From positions 1 through 8,416 of the forward strand of contig JBEBHE010000213.1 of the NCBI GenBank assembly GCA_040081205.1: 8,416 bases of DNA. The letters are read 5' to 3'. Within the stretch, counting starts at the first letter, position 1, and each line of letters starts with the position of its first letter. The translations under genes were made by a program, and so were the position numbers. The notes under the pieces are model-generated. The model had not been told where the DNA came from. It saw only the letters and a program-made list of their open reading frames with translations, and made no database searches. Shown here in pieces: positions 6,556 through 8,416 of the stretch. The stretch comes from UBA5216 sp040081205. GTDB lineage: Bacteria; Pseudomonadota; Gammaproteobacteria; Burkholderiales; SG8-41.

Positions 6556-7593
6556 TTAGAAAGTCGCCTTGGCACGGAAATAATTATTGCGGTCGATGCT
6601 CTTGACCTTGAGGTTTTCCACGCGATTGCCGCGCAGCACGTCGAGCATGATTTCAACGCCCGCGTTGCCGCTTTTCCACAAGCGCGTGTAGAAATCCGCC
6701 TGGCCTTTAATGCCGTCACCGGATATGCCCACAATAATATCGCCGGCTTTCAGCCCTGCTTCATCGGCGGGACCATCCGGCGACACGCGCACCACCAGCA
6801 AATTGCCGCCCACTTCCTGCGAGGTGACGCCCAGCCACGGACGCGGCCGCATGGTCGAACGGCCATTGGCAATGAAATCGCCGATCACCGGTTTCAGCAC
6901 GTCGATGGGCACGAACATGTTGCCGGGAACGCCGGCACTGGCACCCGCTATCGCGTTGCCGACTGCCAGCGAACCGATGCCGAGCAGTTTGCCTTCACGG
7001 CTCACCAGTGCGGCACCCTGCCAGTTCACCGTGGCGGGCGCGGTGTAAATCGCTTCGTCGAGCAGGTATTCCCAATAGCCGACAAACTGCCGCTTGGACA
7101 CCACATACGCCGGCGCCACGCCGTCGAAACCGACGATCAGCACCATGTCGCGTTCCTTGGCTTCGGACGACAAGCCCATGTCGATGGGTTTCACCGGCAC
7201 CGGCACCAGCGATTTGATCAGTCCGAGTCCGGTGGCATTATCGAAACCGACCACGGTTGCCGGATACACTTTGCCGTCGGCGGTGTTGATCTCGACTTTT
7301 TCCGCCTCGGTAATCAGATAGCCGATGGTCAGCACCAGGCCGCTGGAATCGATGACCACTCCGGTGCCTTCGCGGTTTCTGCCCAGCGTGCGGCCGCTAC
7401 GCGCATCGGGGCCCGCCTGCGCGCGCACACGCACCACCGACAGCGCATCGACGCTGAGTTCCGGTTTGCCGCGCGGTGCAGGCGCAGCTTGCGTATCGGC
7501 GTCTTGCGCGCGCAGCGGCGTAGCAGCGACCATTGCCGCCACGACGGACAGCAGGGACACGCACTTCAGTGTGCAGCGTTTCAATATATTCAC
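6556..7593 (-). CDS. HtrA/S1C-like periplasmic pseudoprotease with one PDZ domain
   Basis: Residues are numbered here from the upstream in-frame ATG at 7647. An N-terminal signal peptide (hydrophobic core about 30-42, likely cleavage after PLRAQ near 48) precedes a trypsin-like domain (about 63-260) and a PDZ domain (about 268-350, carboxylate loop WLGV). The chymotrypsin-like framework is clear (GVVIDSSGLVLT, GKLLGIGS), yet all three catalytic positions are changed: His to Tyr110 in LTIGYLI, Asp to Gly140 in ATGLGLIK, Ser to Gln210 in NWQGAALV. It therefore cannot be a classical serine protease; a periplasmic peptide-binding, chaperone or adaptor role is plausible (inference). I recall similar proteins with the same GYLI and GYWEYLLD stretches annotated as S1C proteases in other proteobacteria, so this is probably a conserved inactive branch. 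I chose the GTG at 7593 because GGGAG (7600-7604) is 6 bases upstream; the ATG at 7599 touches that site, and 7647 is also open. Confidence 0.88.
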   Translation of the reverse strand: MNILKRCTLKCVSLLSVVAAMVAATPLRAQDADTQAAPAPRGKPELSVDALSVVRVRAQAGPDARSGRTLGRNREGTGVVIDSSGLVLTIGYLITEAEKVEINTADGKVYPATVVGFDNATGLGLIKSLVPVPVKPIDMGLSSEAKERDMVLIVGFDGVAPAYVVSKRQFVGYWEYLLDEAIYTAPATVNWQGAALVSREGKLLGIGSLAVGNAIAGASAGVPGNMFVPIDVLKPVIGDFIANGRSTMRPRPWLGVTSQEVGGNLLVVRVSPDGPADEAGLKAGDIIVGISGDGIKGQADFYTRLWKSGNAGVEIMLDVLRGNRVENLKVKSIDRNNYFRAKATF

Positions 7594-7599
7594 ATCCAT

Positions 7600-7604
7600 C
7601 TCCC
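7600..7604 (-). promoter_or_regulatory. ribosome binding site that favours a GTG start
   Basis: GGGAG on the minus strand directly abuts the ATG at 7599, too close for initiation there, but has ideal 6-base spacing to the in-frame GTG at 7593. The two starts differ by only two residues, so the signal peptide is unaffected. Confidence 0.5.
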
Positions 7605-7663
7605 GGCGGCAGTTGGAAACAACTTTCCCACAAAACGTTAAGCACACAAGCCTGCGTAACCAT

Positions 7664-7692
7664 ATGCTACGACGATTTGCCGCGTTTGGTAA
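7664..7692 (-). promoter_or_regulatory. possible promoter of the pseudoprotease gene
   Basis: On the minus strand TTACCA (7687-7692) and TAGCAT (7664-7669) are 17 bases apart, each matching 4 of 6 consensus positions. The start would fall near 7657, about 60 bases before the GTG. The -35 box lies inside the 7679-7699 hairpin. The match is moderate only. Confidence 0.35.
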
Positions 7693-7699
7693 GCGCGGC
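7679..7699. repeat. inverted repeat over the -35 of the pseudoprotease promoter
   Basis: Arms GCCGCGTTT and AAGCGCGGC flank a GGT loop: nine pairs, one of them T-G. No T-run follows on either strand, so it is not an intrinsic terminator. Its place in a divergent promoter region fits an operator. Confidence 0.4.
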
Positions 7700-7726
7700 G
7701 AAAATCACGCTAAAATATCGTTTGCT

Positions 7727-7749
7727 CCCGCCGGAACATCCTCGGCGGG
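7727..7749. repeat. GC-rich hairpin in the leader region of the SDR gene
   Basis: Seven perfect pairs, CCCGCCG with CGGCGGG, around a nine-base loop, between a TAAAAT box (7711-7716) and a TTGACA box (7758-7763). No T-run follows. Depending on which promoter is used, it is either upstream DNA or the 5' end of the SDR message. Confidence 0.4.
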
Positions 7750-7757
7750 CCTACACA

Positions 7758-7786
7758 TTGACAGGTTGCTTCACGCAATCGTTCAT
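7758..7786 (+). promoter_or_regulatory. possible promoter of the SDR gene
   Basis: A perfect TTGACA -35 box (7758-7763) is followed after 17 bases by GTTCAT (7781-7786), a poor -10 with 3 of 6 matches. An alternative is TAAAAT at 7711-7716 with TTGGTA 19 bases upstream. Which one works, or whether an activator is needed, cannot be told from sequence. Confidence 0.35.
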
Positions 7787-7802
7787 TCGTTCACGGAATT
7801 AC

Positions 7803-7807
7803 AGGAG
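7803..7807 (+). promoter_or_regulatory. ribosome binding site of the SDR gene
   Basis: AGGAG is placed 7 bases before the ATG at 7815, which fixes the start. Confidence 0.85.
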
Positions 7808-7814
7808 ATTTCAA

Positions 7815-8416
7815 ATGGATTTAGGACTGAAAGGCAAGATTGCCGTCATTACCGGCGGCAGCGACGGCATCGGCCGTGCCACAGCAGTGCTGCTCGCACG
7901 CGAAGGCGCCAAAGTGGCGATTTGCGCGCGCGGCCAAGAAAAACTCGACGACACGGCAGCGCAAATCCGTAAAGAAGGCGGCGAAGTGCTGGCGGTGTCC
8001 GCCGATATGTTCAAGCCTGCTGACATCGACCGGTTTTTTGATGCCGTGATCAAACAGTTCGGCGGCATCGATATTCTGGTCAACAACGCCGGCACGTCGC
8101 AGCGCGGCAATTTTCTCGACATCGACGACCAAAAATGGCGCGACGACATCGAGCTTAAGGTATTCGGCGCCATCCGCTGCACGCGGCGCGTCATCCCGGA
8201 AATGAAAAAACGCGGCGGCGGGCGCATTATCAATATCACCATTTCCAGCGCGAAACAGCCGGGCGCAGGATCGATGCCGACATCGTTGTCGCGCGCGGCC
8301 GGACTGGTGTTGACCAAGGCGCTATCGAAAGAATACGCGCCGGATAACATTCTGGTGAACACCGTGTGTATCGGCAAAATCAAATCCGGCCAACACGAGC
8401 GGCGCATGGTGAAAGA
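7815..8416 (+). CDS. short-chain dehydrogenase/reductase (SDR) with atypical catalytic residues, 3' partial
   Basis: The first 200 residues of a classical-size SDR (normally about 250-265) run off the window end. The NAD(P)-binding Rossmann features are intact: TGGSDGIG at 13-20, Asp64 in SADMF, and NNAG at 90-93. The catalytic part is odd. Where the YxxxK motif should be, before the conserved AAGLVLTKAL segment, the sequence reads TSLSR, so Tyr is Thr156 and Lys is Arg160. The structural Asn of the tetrad appears as Glu113 in DIELK. Ser144 and Ser145 are near the usual Ser. The PG motif after the active site is also altered, to CIGKIKSG. The cofactor site thus looks sound while the standard proton relay is missing; it may use another mechanism or be a binding protein. 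I recall SDRs with a similar SRAAG arrangement in betaproteobacteria, so it may belong to a subfamily. The start is fixed by AGGAG 7 bases upstream. It is divergent from the pseudoprotease gene. Confidence 0.92.
   Translation, partial: MDLGLKGKIAVITGGSDGIGRATAVLLAREGAKVAICARGQEKLDDTAAQIRKEGGEVLAVSADMFKPADIDRFFDAVIKQFGGIDILVNNAGTSQRGNFLDIDDQKWRDDIELKVFGAIRCTRRVIPEMKKRGGGRIINITISSAKQPGAGSMPTSLSRAAGLVLTKALSKEYAPDNILVNTVCIGKIKSGQHERRMVK

Noticed and set aside
6556..7593. Calling the pseudoprotease gene a decaying pseudogene
   Set aside because: The frame is full length, with signal peptide and PDZ domain intact and conserved-looking motifs around each changed residue.
7811..8407. Leftward open frame of 198 codons
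   Set aside because: It is antisense to the SDR gene, whose own frame has clear Rossmann motifs and a good ribosome site.

Overview
The window looks like a stretch of chromosome from a moderately GC-rich proteobacterium, most likely a betaproteobacterium of the Burkholderiales type. That placement is an inference from codon usage, gene style and compact catabolic clusters; there is no rRNA or other marker here. I see no mobile element, tRNA, rRNA or CRISPR array, and no gene-free stretch over 300 bases.

Left part (84-5162, all minus strand). Read in the direction of transcription there are four hydrolases: an alpha/beta hydrolase (4245-5162), an amidase-signature enzyme (2875-4161), an AtzF-like allophanate hydrolase with its C-terminal domain (925-2754), and a kynurenine-formamidase-like alpha/beta hydrolase (84-914). 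The last two are 10 bases apart and are almost certainly co-transcribed. The amidase and allophanate hydrolase have 83 and 120 base leaders. The set suggests breakdown of an amide- or urea-type nitrogen compound ending in allophanate to ammonia and CO2, but no transporter or regulator is in view and the substrate cannot be read from the sequence.

Centre (5163-6539). A 210-base divergent region carries two good sigma70-type promoters back to back, with a short dyad exactly midway between them. The rightward one drives a 388-residue acyl-CoA dehydrogenase preceded by a clear GGAG site.

Right part (6540-8416). A periplasmic HtrA-like protein with one PDZ domain (minus strand) converges on the dehydrogenase with a 16-base gap. 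Divergent from it, a short-chain dehydrogenase/reductase (SDR) starts at 7815 and runs off the window.

The most notable feature is that the three neighbouring genes in the right half all keep their fold motifs but lack canonical catalytic residues. The protease has lost all three triad residues. The SDR has Thr and Arg where the YxxxK pair belongs. The acyl-CoA dehydrogenase has Gln and Gly at the two positions where this superfamily carries its catalytic glutamate. All three frames are intact, so this looks like divergent function and not decay.
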